A stretch of DNA of 64,000 nucleotides. Origin: JAAXHF01 sp965242605. GTDB lineage: Bacteria; Desulfobacterota; Binatia; Bin18. Under the pieces are notes generated by a model. The model worked only from the letters and a program-made list of their open reading frames with translations, was not told where the DNA came from and made no database searches. The stretch lies in NCBI GenBank assembly GCA_965242605.1, contig CBDESS010000002.1, forward strand, positions 496,001 through 560,000. Reading direction: 5' to 3'. This document shows positions 44,071-52,208 of this stretch, piece by piece; the first letter of the stretch is position 1, and each line of letters starts with the position of its first letter. The position numbers were made by a program, and so were the translations under genes.

Positions 44071-45300
44071 TTGTTGACATTTCCCGAACTTGGACTCAGA
44101 TCCGAACTGCTCCGCGCCCTTGATGATGCCCGTTACACGGTTCCAACGCCGGTCCAGAGCCAGGCCATCCCGGTTGTGCTGGACGGCAAAGATCTGCTGG
44201 CGTGTGCCCAGACCGGGACCGGAAAAACCGCCGGCTTCCTACTGCCTATTCTGCACGAGTTGGCCCACACCACAGACCCTCGGCTGCGCGCGCTGGTCCT
44301 CAGCCCGACCCGCGAACTGGCCGCCCAGCTCGGCAAGAGCGCCCTGACGTATGGAAAATATCTCCATCTCCGTTCGGCGGTGGTGTTCGGTGGGGTGGGG
44401 CTTGGACCACAGATCGAACAGCTGGAGCGGGGTGTCGATCTCTTGATCGCTACCCCGGGCCGGCTGCTTGACCATATGCAGCGGGGCCACTTGGCCTTTC
44501 ATGCCCTGAGCGCGGTTGTGCTTGACGAGGCCGACCGTATGCTCGACATGGGGTTTTTGCCCGATGTGCGCCGCATCCTTGACGCCCTGCCGACCGAGCG
44601 CCAGACGCTGCTGTTTTCCGCCACCATGCCCACCGAGATCGAGCGCCTGGCCTGCGAGGTGATGCAGTCTCCGGTCGTAATTGATGTCGGTCCCAGAGCC
44701 ACGCCGGTTTCGACTGTGCGCCATGTGCTGTATTTGGTGGAGGCCGAACGGAAGAGCGCCCTGCTCCACTATCTATTACAGCGAGGACGGATGCGCCATG
44801 TGCTCGTCTTTACCCGGACAAAAAGCCGGGCCGACTGGCTGGCCCGCCGGCTGAGCCAGACCGACCGCCAGGTAGAAGCCTTACACGGGGACAAGAGCCA
44901 GCGGCTCCGCACCCGCGCCCTGGACGGCTTTCGGACCGGACAGATCGATGTGTTGGTGGCCACCGATGTGGCGGCCCGTGGGTTGGACGTGCAGGGTATC
45001 TCGCACGTCATCAACTTCGATGTGCCGCAGGTCGCCGACGATTACGTCCACCGGATCGGTCGGACCGCCCGCGCCACAGCCAGCGGCGACGCGATCTCGC
45101 TGGCCTGTCTGGACGAGCTGAACTTTGTGCGGGCAATCGAGCGCAGCCTCGGCGCGGAGATCCCGCGCAAGATGGTGCGTGGCTTTGAGCCGGGCACTCT
45201 GACTGTGCGCCAGTTTACCCGACCCCAGGCGTCCCGGGCGGCACGGATTGCCAACGGCGCGATCCGGCACTTTGCCCCGCGCGGCCAGAAAAGGTGGTAG
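44071..45300 (+). CDS. DEAD-box RNA helicase (RhlE-like)
   Basis: The ATP-dependent RNA helicase of 409 residues contains the Q motif (TFPELGLRSELLRAL, PTPVQSQAIP), motif I AQTGTGKT, PTRELAAQ, motif II DEADRMLDMGF, motif III SAT, VATDVAARGLDVQ and motif VI HRIGRTARA. A basic tail ends in RGQKRW. I chose TTG 44071 because GAGGAG lies 8 bases upstream and the RhlE family begins just there. ATG 44047 would add 8 residues. The roles of this group are ribosome assembly and RNA turnover. The gene is divergent from the amidohydrolase remnant. Confidence 0.93.
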   Translation: MLTFPELGLRSELLRALDDARYTVPTPVQSQAIPVVLDGKDLLACAQTGTGKTAGFLLPILHELAHTTDPRLRALVLSPTRELAAQLGKSALTYGKYLHLRSAVVFGGVGLGPQIEQLERGVDLLIATPGRLLDHMQRGHLAFHALSAVVLDEADRMLDMGFLPDVRRILDALPTERQTLLFSATMPTEIERLACEVMQSPVVIDVGPRATPVSTVRHVLYLVEAERKSALLHYLLQRGRMRHVLVFTRTKSRADWLARRLSQTDRQVEALHGDKSQRLRTRALDGFRTGQIDVLVATDVAARGLDVQGISHVINFDVPQVADDYVHRIGRTARATASGDAISLACLDELNFVRAIERSLGAEIPRKMVRGFEPGTLTVRQFTRPQASRAARIANGAIRHFAPRGQKRW

Positions 45301-45355
45301 GCCGGCCGTCGCCGCACCCGGACCACTCCATCGGCGAACCGCCCCAGCCGACGGC

Positions 45356-46228
45356 CTACGACAGAAAGGCTCGGGCGTGGTCTTCCAGCCTGACCAGCGT
45401 TTTTTCCGTATCGACATCGGCCATGAACAAGACCATTTCCTGAACGCCGATCTCTTCCAGTTGCGACAGCTTGCCCGGGCTCACCTTCAAGTCTTGACCA
45501 TCGCCCAGCATGGAGAAGGAGAGCTGGGAAAAATCTCTGCCGCGGGCGGCCATGAGTTCTTTGAGACGACCGGTCCGCTCTCGCAGGACGTCAACCGGAA
45601 TCGGACCGGGCTGCCAGCCCTCACCGAGGTCGGCCACACGTTTGAGCGCCGGCAGGCTTTCACCGCCAAAGATCATCGGCGGGTGCGGTGTTTGGACCGG
45701 CAGCGGGAGGGCGTACAGCTCGGGAAAGGAGAAGTACTTGCCCGCAAAGCTGCTCGCCTCATCTTTCCAGATGGCTTTCATCAACTCCAGGTATTCACGG
45801 GTTCGGCTGCCACGCTCGGAGAAGAGCTCGCCTAGGGCCTCGAACTCTTCGGCCAGCCAGCCCACCCCGACGCCGAACTGAAAGCGTCCGTTGGCGACCA
45901 TGTCGAGGGTGGCCACGGCTTTGGCAACATGCAGCGGGTTCCGATAGGGAACCACAATCACGCTTGTGCCAATCTGGATGGTTTGCGTGCTGGCGGCAAT
46001 GCCGGCCAACAGGACAAACGGGTCAGGAAACGGCAAACGGCGGGGAAAACTGGCCGAGCCGTCCGGAGTGTAAGGATAGGCCGATTCGATTTTCTCCGGA
46101 ATAACGATGTGATCCCCCAGCCAGGCCGAGTGATAGCCGAGTTCTTCGGCCCTCTGGGCAATGCGGATATAATCGGCTGCGCTTGGCCGCATACCGACAC
46201 CTAGCGAGTAATGGATGCCAAACCTCAT
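45356..46228 (-). CDS. LLM-class F420/flavin-dependent oxidoreductase
   Basis: The 290-residue luciferase-like enzyme has YHSAWLGDHIVIPEKIESAY, TIQIGTSVIVVPYRNPLHVA, ATLDMVANGRFQFGVGVGWL, EFEALGELFSERGSRTREYL and VQTPHPPMIFGGES. This is the TIGR03619 F420-dependent pattern. GGGAGGG-type sequence precedes ATG 46228. It lies downstream of a broken paralogue and the symporter gene on the same strand, so these may once have formed one operon. Substrate unknown. Confidence 0.92.
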   Translation of the reverse strand: MRFGIHYSLGVGMRPSAADYIRIAQRAEELGYHSAWLGDHIVIPEKIESAYPYTPDGSASFPRRLPFPDPFVLLAGIAASTQTIQIGTSVIVVPYRNPLHVAKAVATLDMVANGRFQFGVGVGWLAEEFEALGELFSERGSRTREYLELMKAIWKDEASSFAGKYFSFPELYALPLPVQTPHPPMIFGGESLPALKRVADLGEGWQPGPIPVDVLRERTGRLKELMAARGRDFSQLSFSMLGDGQDLKVSPGKLSQLEEIGVQEMVLFMADVDTEKTLVRLEDHARAFLS

Positions 46229-46397
46229 AGATAGCGTCCCTCCCTTCGGCTCTTCGTGTGACCGCTGCCATAGCACATCGTGCGGTCCGGTCTCAACAAA
46301 GCCGGGGCGTTCTTTTCCTTGCAGGGCCTATGCCCTAGTGATTCAAAACGGCAGACGCCCCGGGGAGCACCTTTTGCCCCCTTGACTTGCCTGCACT

Positions 46398-47308
46398 TCA
46401 GCCGCGGTGCGACATGGTTGCCGCATAGCGTTTGATTTCGACAAACAGTTTGGGGGTTTCTGCATCGGTTGCCGATACCAGACCGTACAAGATGTGGGTG
46501 CCCAGCGGCGTGTCAGGCGATTACGAAGGCATGTACGCCGATACCAGACCGTACAAGATGTGGGTGCCCAGCTTGTCAAAGACATCGGCGACTGCCTCGG
46601 TCGCGTCTGTGCCGACCAGACAGGTGATTTCGAGCTGGCTGAAATCGCGGCCGGCGTCGGCCATCAAAGACCGCGGCCGGTCAAGTTTTTGGCCAATAGC
46701 GTCCAGCGTCAGGCCGGCCGGCTGCCAGCCATCGGCACAGCGGACGACACGCCGCAGGGCGGCTGTGCTATTGCCGCCGACCCAAATCGGCGGGTGGGGT
46801 TTCTGGGCCGGGTAGGGGCCAAAGTTCACGTCCCGGGCAATGGTGACGAACCTCCCCTTGATGCGCGGATGGGCGTCTGTCCACAGGGCTTTCATGACCT
46901 CAAGGTATTCGTCGGTCATGCGCCCCCGCTCGGCAAACGGGGCGTTCAAAAAATTGAACTCTTCTTCGCTCCAGCCGCTGCCGGCAATCATGCGCCCCTT
47001 TGAGAGCGTGTCGAGGGTGGCGAGCATTTTTGCTGTGACCGCCGGATGTCGATAGGGGACGATGAAGACGCTGGTCCCGAGCCGGACGGTGGAGGTGCTC
47101 AAAGCCATAAAGCCCAGCATGGCAAAGCAGTCCGGCCAGGGCTGCTCCTGATAGCGGAAACGTGGAGTTGATTATGCACGGCGGCAAGACATGGTCTCCG
47201 ACCAAGATCGACTCATAGCCCAGTTCTTCGGCCAGTTGGCAGACATCTTTCGAGCACGGCCGGGTCGGTGACAGAAACGCCGTTGGCCAGGTGCAGACCG
47301 TATTGCAG
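46398..47308 (-). pseudogene. LLM-class oxidoreductase broken by two frameshifts, a CTG in the start position and a stop-bearing insert
   Basis: Ideal AGGAGG is followed by CTG (47308) where ATG is expected, then QYGLHLANGVSVTDPAVLE. A shift near 47245 leads to CQLAEELGYESILVGDHVLP. A second near 47155 gives RYQEQPWPDCFAMLGFMALS. The barrel then reads normally (STVRLGTSVFIVPYRHP; SKGRMIAGSGWSEEEF; KPHPPIWVGGNS). At the end a 66-base in-frame insert made by a 36-base repeat adds YMPS and a TAA. The original C-terminus (ATDAETPKLFVEIKRYAATM) resumes after the second repeat and ends at 46398. A 199-codon frame, 46521-47120, is still open. Confidence 0.8.
46471..46572. repeat. Pair of identical 36-bp direct repeats with a 30-bp spacer
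   Basis: Positions 46471-46506 and 46537-46572 are identical over 36 bases and begin GCCGATACCAGACCG. The start-to-start distance is 66 bases, a multiple of three. Both copies are read in the same frame on the minus strand as LGTHILYGLVSA. The 30-base spacer brings a TAA into the broken LLM gene. No further copy is seen in the window, so this looks like a single duplication/insertion event, not an array. Confidence 0.9.
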
Positions 47309-47338
47309 GTGGACCTCCTTCTTTTGTGCGGATGGTTG

Positions 47339-49234
47339 TCAATTGGCGGACGCCAGTCCGCGGCGGGCTGTGCGTAACACGTCCCGCCCTGTGTCTGATA
47401 TGCCTACCCGTCTCTGCCAGATGCCGCGGCTGTGGACATAGCCGAGCCGCTCTAAGCGACTAACGACCGCCCCCAGGGTGGTGGTCTGGAGGCCCAGGAC
47501 CTGGCCGAGCTCGGGCAGCGTTGCGGCCTGATGAACGGTGTGTTTCAGGATGGCAAGCCCGAGCGGGTCTTCGGTGGCCGTGGCCGGGCCGGGCCGCCCC
47601 TCGGGCGTGAGCTCCAGGCTGAAAAAATCCGGCCCTCGCAGCGCCCGCCGTCGGACCAGTCCGTGCGCCACCAGGTCCTCAACCAGACCATGCGCCCGGC
47701 TACTGTCCACGGCCAGGAAGTCGCTGAGTTCGGCCATATGGGTGTAGCCGTGCCGCAAAAGTCCGATCATCCGCCGGTGCGAGTCGTTCAACCCGGCCGC
47801 CGTGGAGCGTTGCGCGGTCTGAGCTTGAGCGAGGGAAATGCCCACGATGAGCGGCAGCATAAGCGCGGTGCCGATAATGACCGTATGGGCCGACCAGGGG
47901 ATGAGGCCGAGCAGACCTAAGCCCTCATAGACGAGCATACCGACCATGCCCAACAGAGCCGCCCAAAATGCGCTGGCCGCAGTCATGCCGGACCAACTCC
48001 GGCCAAAAAAGAAGATCAGAGCCGCCGGCCCCAACAGCGCACAGCTGATCCCCAGCAGCAGGTACGGGCCGCCCGGATAAAAGCTCATGGCCCAAATAGC
48101 CACTCCGGTCAGCGCGGTCAGGATACGGCCCATGCGCAAAACCTCGGCACTCGACGCCTCGGGGCGCAGGAAGCGCTGATAGATATCGCGCACCAGGGTG
48201 GCGGTGATGCCCATATGCGCATTGCTGGTCGTTGAGATGGTAGCGGCAAAGGCGGTCACCAGACCCACGACGGTCACACCGGGCGGGAAATCCCGCAGCA
48301 ACATACCGTAAGCGCTCATCGGGTTCGCCTGAGCCAGGAATTCCTGGCGGTACAGGCTGCCGGCGTACAGACCCAGCACGCCCAGGGCGGTGTGTACGAC
48401 CACGGCCACCAGCACACCGCCAATCAGATATTGATGACAGGCCACCGCTTCGGTTCGGGCCGAAGCCGCCCGCAGCCAGTAGTAATTCCCGCCCCACTGG
48501 ATAAACATACCGAGGACGAAAAAGACCGTCAGCATGCTCGGATAGCTGAGCTGGAACACCGGAAAGGTGCCGTGTATACCCTGACTCAGCGGGGCATCGG
48601 TCACAAACGCGGTCTGAATACTGCTCCAGCCGCCAAAGGTCCAGGCGCAATACCCGGCCAGCGCCGGAACCAGGAGAAAGCCGAGCAGCACCTGGACCAC
48701 ATCGGTCAGCGTCAAGGCCCACAGACCGCCCAAGATGATGAAGGTCAAATGACCGAGCAGCACCAGGCTGATCATCAGCCACAGGGGAGCGTTCAGAAAG
48801 CCGACCAGAATGAGGGCCATAGCCACAATGTTCATGGCCACGACTCCGGTCAGGCCGATCAGCGAGGCAATGCTGACGACGAGCCGAACGCGGGCGTCAA
48901 AGCGGACTTCCAGCCACTCGGGCAGGGTATAGGCCCCGCTGCGGCGGATGTAAGGACTGGCCAGCAGACCGTATACACTATAGCCGAGCAGCATCGGCAG
49001 GGTGACGCCCCAAATCCAGCCGGCGAAACCGTACTGAATCGTCAGACCAGGAATGATGCTGGTCACACTGCCGGCAAAGGCCACCCCGCAGATGCCGGCC
49101 ACCCCAGGAATGATACCCACCTGACGGCCGGCTAACAGGTAGTCGGAATCGGTCGTCACCCAGCGCTTGGCGTACCAGCCCAGAAACCACAGCAGGGCGA
49201 TAAAGAGCAGGACCGAGATGCCGGAGAGAAGCAT
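47339..49234 (-). CDS. Sodium/solute symporter (SSS family) fused to two C-terminal winged-helix domains
   Basis: Residues 1-470 form about 13 membrane helices of the SSS fold: DYLLAGRQVGIIPGVAGICG, AYTLPEWLEVRFDARVRL, IQWGGNYYWLRAASARTEAV and AATISTTSNAHMGITATLVR, the last like the Na2-site helix 8 of SSS proteins. After the last helix come two MarR-like winged helices. The first is at about 483-546 (AELSDFLAVDSSRAHGLVED, then wing RRRALRGPDFFSLELTPEG). The second is at about 556-622 (ILKHTVHQAATLPELGQVLG, SRLERLGYVHSRGIWQRRVG, ISDTGRDVL). SSS proteins fused to kinases are known; a tandem winged helix is unusual. It could couple transport to DNA binding at the membrane, or the domains may serve regulation of the carrier. 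ATG 49234 lies 24 bases after the DsbA-like gene. Confidence 0.88.
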   Translation of the reverse strand: MLLSGISVLLFIALLWFLGWYAKRWVTTDSDYLLAGRQVGIIPGVAGICGVAFAGSVTSIIPGLTIQYGFAGWIWGVTLPMLLGYSVYGLLASPYIRRSGAYTLPEWLEVRFDARVRLVVSIASLIGLTGVVAMNIVAMALILVGFLNAPLWLMISLVLLGHLTFIILGGLWALTLTDVVQVLLGFLLVPALAGYCAWTFGGWSSIQTAFVTDAPLSQGIHGTFPVFQLSYPSMLTVFFVLGMFIQWGGNYYWLRAASARTEAVACHQYLIGGVLVAVVVHTALGVLGLYAGSLYRQEFLAQANPMSAYGMLLRDFPPGVTVVGLVTAFAATISTTSNAHMGITATLVRDIYQRFLRPEASSAEVLRMGRILTALTGVAIWAMSFYPGGPYLLLGISCALLGPAALIFFFGRSWSGMTAASAFWAALLGMVGMLVYEGLGLLGLIPWSAHTVIIGTALMLPLIVGISLAQAQTAQRSTAAGLNDSHRRMIGLLRHGYTHMAELSDFLAVDSSRAHGLVEDLVAHGLVRRRALRGPDFFSLELTPEGRPGPATATEDPLGLAILKHTVHQAATLPELGQVLGLQTTTLGAVVSRLERLGYVHSRGIWQRRVGISDTGRDVLRTARRGLASAN

Positions 49235-49257
49235 GGCGATACCTTGCCGGCCGAGGC

Positions 49258-49863
49258 TTAGTGCGACACCCGGGCGCGGGACTGGTCAATATGGCGTTGT
49301 ATCATCATCCGCATCGTCTCGGCCGGCTGAATGCCAATGAGGGGGAACTCGCCAAGCATGAATGTCGGATAGCCGACGACGCCGAAGGTGCTCGCCTCGG
49401 CTTCGGTCTCTTGCACCTGTTGCCCGAAGGTTCCGGCCCGCAGGGCGTCTTCAAACTCGGCAACGGGAAGTTCGAGAGCTTTGACGAACTCAAGCAAGGT
49501 CGCCCGGTCGCCAATATCCCGGCCCGCCTCGTATATCGCGCTGAACAGGCTGTGGTGGTAGGCGGTAAACTTGCCCCGAGCCCTGGCAAACTCCGCCCCT
49601 TCAAGGGCGGCGGCCGAATCGATCCAACGGTCCGGGACCCGCAGCTCAACTCCTGTCTCACGCGCCACCCGGAAAATTCTGTCTCTGGCTTCATCGCCGA
49701 TCATTTCGCCGTTCTTCCAGCCGTGGTGGCGGCGTGCGATCTGGACGCCTTTCCAGCGCAGCTCAATGTCGAGCTGGCCGTCGAGCTGTTCCATCACCTT
49801 TTTGGCCACATAACACAGGGACGACGCAAAGTCGTAATAGATTGGGATGATGACCCGGGGCAT
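49258..49863 (-). CDS. DsbA-family (HCCA isomerase/FrnE-like) thioredoxin-fold protein
   Basis: The 201-residue protein has a thioredoxin fold with a large helical insert, as in FrnE and 2-hydroxychromene-2-carboxylate isomerase: IPIYYDFASSLCYVAKKVME, TAYHHSLFSAIYEAGRDIGD and ASTFGVVGYPTFMLGEFPLI, where VGYP holds the cis-proline. The CxxC position reads SSLC with a single Cys, so it is not a classic disulfide oxidase. A glutathione-dependent isomerase or transferase is more likely. No signal peptide. ATG 49863 follows AGGAAG. It is divergent from the YchF-like gene. Confidence 0.88.
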   Translation of the reverse strand: MPRVIIPIYYDFASSLCYVAKKVMEQLDGQLDIELRWKGVQIARRHHGWKNGEMIGDEARDRIFRVARETGVELRVPDRWIDSAAALEGAEFARARGKFTAYHHSLFSAIYEAGRDIGDRATLLEFVKALELPVAEFEDALRAGTFGQQVQETEAEASTFGVVGYPTFMLGEFPLIGIQPAETMRMMIQRHIDQSRARVSH

Positions 49864-49993
49864 TGGGGGCTTCCTCATGCTGGCTTGTCGCACACTACCG
49901 CCCGGAGCATTGCCCCGGCAAGAGGACCGGCCTGGAGGCTGGAATAATCTGGAATGATCTGGAATCATCGCCTCTTCGCGGAGAAGTATCACC

Positions 49994-51034
49994 ATGAAAG
50001 TCGGACTTGTTGGGTTTGCCCGGTGTGGAAAAACGACTATCTTTAACGCCCTGACCGGGCTGAGTGCCGATGTCGGCGGTTTTGATGCACAGGCGGCCAT
50101 CGCCGTCGTCAAAGTCCCCGACCCGCGGGTTGACGCCCTGGCCGACATCGTAACACCAGATCACACAAGATACGCCGAGGTCAGCTTTCTTGATTTTCCA
50201 CCCTCGGCAGAAAGAAAGGCGGCGCTCGATACCCGTTCGCTGGCCCAGATGCGCGAGCTTGAAGCCTTGGCCCAGGTGGTGCGAGCTTTTGATGACCCTG
50301 TGGCTGCAGCGCCGGCCGACCCGCTGCGCGATTTGCGCGGGTTTCACGCTGAGCTGATTCTGGCCGACATGGGCGTTGTTGACAAACGCCTTGAGCGCCT
50401 GCGCAAAGAGAGGGGCAGGGAGCGTGAGCAAGCGCTGTTAGAAAAGTGCTTCCGCATCCTGGAACAGGAAAAACCGCTGCGCGGGGAGTCGTTCCTGCCC
50501 GAGGAACAGCTCGCCTTGGCCGGCTTTGCCTTTTTGAGCCACAAGCCGCTGCTCGTGGTCTACAATGTCGGGGAGGGCGAGTTGCAGCACCCCCTGCCGG
50601 CGGACATCGCCGCCTATGCTCAAGACAACGGTCTGCGCATTATTCCTGTCTGCGGCAAACTTGAGATGGAGATTGCGCAGCTTGACGAAGACGAGCGTGA
50701 CCTGTTCGTGGCCGACCTGGGGCTGGAGCAGGCGGCCCGCGACCGCTTTATTCGGGCTGCCTATGACACGCTCAATCTGCTGAGCTTTTTTACCGCCGGA
50801 CCGAGCGAAGCCCGCGCCTGGACCGTCACGCGGGGGACGACCGCGGTCAGGGCGGCGGGGAAGATTCACTCGGATATCGAACGCGGCTTTATCCGGGCCG
50901 AGGTCATCGGCTGCAACGATTATCTGACCCACCGGGGCGAGGCCGGCTGTCGAGAGGCCGGCAAGATGCGCCTTGAGGGCAGGGACTATGTGGTGCGCGA
51001 TGGGGATGTGGTGCATTTTCGGTTCAAGGTCTAG
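49994..51034 (+). CDS. Divergent YchF-like (Obg-related) P-loop NTPase with C-terminal TGS-type domain
   Basis: The 346-residue protein starts KVGLVGFARCGKTTIFNALT, with the P-loop at residues 7-14. It continues VPDPRVDALADIV, the coiled-coil insert (VDKRLERLRKERGRE), the G4-like strand KPLLVVYNVGEGEL, and the YchF-type end LLSFFTAGPSEARAWTVTRG, GKIHSDIERGFIRAEVIGCN, MRLEGRDYVVRDGDVVHFRF. In true YchF the P-loop is GLPNVGKS and G3 is DxAG. Here the P-loop has Arg-Cys and the G3 region reads FLDFPPSAE. Nucleotide preference and function may therefore differ. Stop overlaps that of the convergent AI-2E transporter by 4 bases. Confidence 0.88.
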   Translation: MKVGLVGFARCGKTTIFNALTGLSADVGGFDAQAAIAVVKVPDPRVDALADIVTPDHTRYAEVSFLDFPPSAERKAALDTRSLAQMRELEALAQVVRAFDDPVAAAPADPLRDLRGFHAELILADMGVVDKRLERLRKERGREREQALLEKCFRILEQEKPLRGESFLPEEQLALAGFAFLSHKPLLVVYNVGEGELQHPLPADIAAYAQDNGLRIIPVCGKLEMEIAQLDEDERDLFVADLGLEQAARDRFIRAAYDTLNLLSFFTAGPSEARAWTVTRGTTAVRAAGKIHSDIERGFIRAEVIGCNDYLTHRGEAGCREAGKMRLEGRDYVVRDGDVVHFRFKV

Positions 51035-52095
51035 CCCGACTGCTGGGTGTACTCCTGACGGTAGATTTTGACAAACGCCATAATCGTTCCGAGGACGACC
51101 GGGCCGAGGAACACTCCCAGAAATCCATACGCTTGCAGCCCACCCAGAATCCCGAAGAACAGAAACACGGTCGGCAGCCTGGCCCGTCCGCCGATGATGA
51201 GCGGCTTCAGAAAATTATCCACCATGCTGATCACAAACGTGCCGTACAGCAGCAGGCCGATTGCCTGGCCCCACAGGCCGGAGATAGCCAGATAGGCCGC
51301 GCAAGGCAGCCACACCGCGGCGGCCCCGCCTATTGGCAGCATGGCACAAAAGGCCGACAGACAGGCCAGAAAAAAGCTGAACGACAGGTCAACCGCCCAG
51401 AAGCCAATCCCGGCCAGCACGCCCTGGGTCGCGGCGGTGGCGACCATGCCCTGGACCACCGCTGACACGGTGTCGTACAGCCGGGTGAAAATCGCCTCCT
51501 TATGGCTTGGCTCCATCGGCAGCAGGTCGCGGATGGTGTGATACAGCTCCTCGCCGTCCCGGAACAGAAAAAACAGGCTGAAGCTCATCACTACAAAGCC
51601 GAAGATAAAGCGGAACACGTTTTGGGCTACGTTGCTCAGTTGTTCCAGGATGTACTGACTCAGGGCGTTGGCACCCGCCAGAGCCAGCCCCGGCAGGTCG
51701 ATATCAAAGGCTTCGACCCGTGGCCCCCAGTTTTGCCACACCTGTCCTATAGATGTGTCTTGCCAGCTCGACAGGGTACGTTGCAGCTCGCCCGATTGCA
51801 CGGCGTGGCGGACCTGGCGATAAAACTCGGCCACCTCCTGGGCCAGTACGCCCGAGAACAGCACCACCGGAACCGCAACCAGCGTCACCACAAAGAGCGT
51901 CATGCCCAGCGCGGCCAGCGTGCGTTGGCCCAGACACAGGCGCAACACCAGGCTGTAGAGGGGATAAAAGGTCAGGACCAGAATGACGGTCCAGACGAGC
52001 GGGACTAAGAAGATTGCAAACAGGGCGTAGAGCTGAAACAGGAGAAAGACGAAGGCGGCAAAGAAAAACGCGGCAAACAACTGTTGTCGATTCAC
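51031..52095 (-). CDS. AI-2E family (TqsA/PerM-like) membrane transporter
   Basis: The 354-residue protein has about eight membrane helices. Conserved family blocks are RFIFGFVVMSFSLFFLFRDG, FFLACLSAFCAMLPIGGAAA, WLPCAAYLAISGLWGQAIG, MVDNFLKPLIIGGRARLPTV and FFGILGGLQAYGFLGVFLGP. Members export AI-2, auxin-like acids or act as Na+/H+ antiporters, so substrate cannot be named. I used GTG 52095 because the family starts here and the first helix follows at once. The 99-codon upstream extension of the frame is not protein-like. Confidence 0.9.
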   Translation of the reverse strand: MNRQQLFAAFFFAAFVFLLFQLYALFAIFLVPLVWTVILVLTFYPLYSLVLRLCLGQRTLAALGMTLFVVTLVAVPVVLFSGVLAQEVAEFYRQVRHAVQSGELQRTLSSWQDTSIGQVWQNWGPRVEAFDIDLPGLALAGANALSQYILEQLSNVAQNVFRFIFGFVVMSFSLFFLFRDGEELYHTIRDLLPMEPSHKEAIFTRLYDTVSAVVQGMVATAATQGVLAGIGFWAVDLSFSFFLACLSAFCAMLPIGGAAAVWLPCAAYLAISGLWGQAIGLLLYGTFVISMVDNFLKPLIIGGRARLPTVFLFFGILGGLQAYGFLGVFLGPVVLGTIMAFVKIYRQEYTQQSG

Positions 52096-52208
52096 GCGAA
52101 AATTGTCGTCTAGTTGCGGGGCGGTTGCAAGGGCGGGGCCGCACGCCAAACCTCTTTCCTTACCCCCCTGCCTTCCTGTAGCCTGCTCCGCCCAAGAGGA
52201 TCGGACGA

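Noticed and set aside
46471..46572. CRISPR array
   Set aside because: There are only two repeats, and they are part of a coding sequence; no cas genes are nearby.
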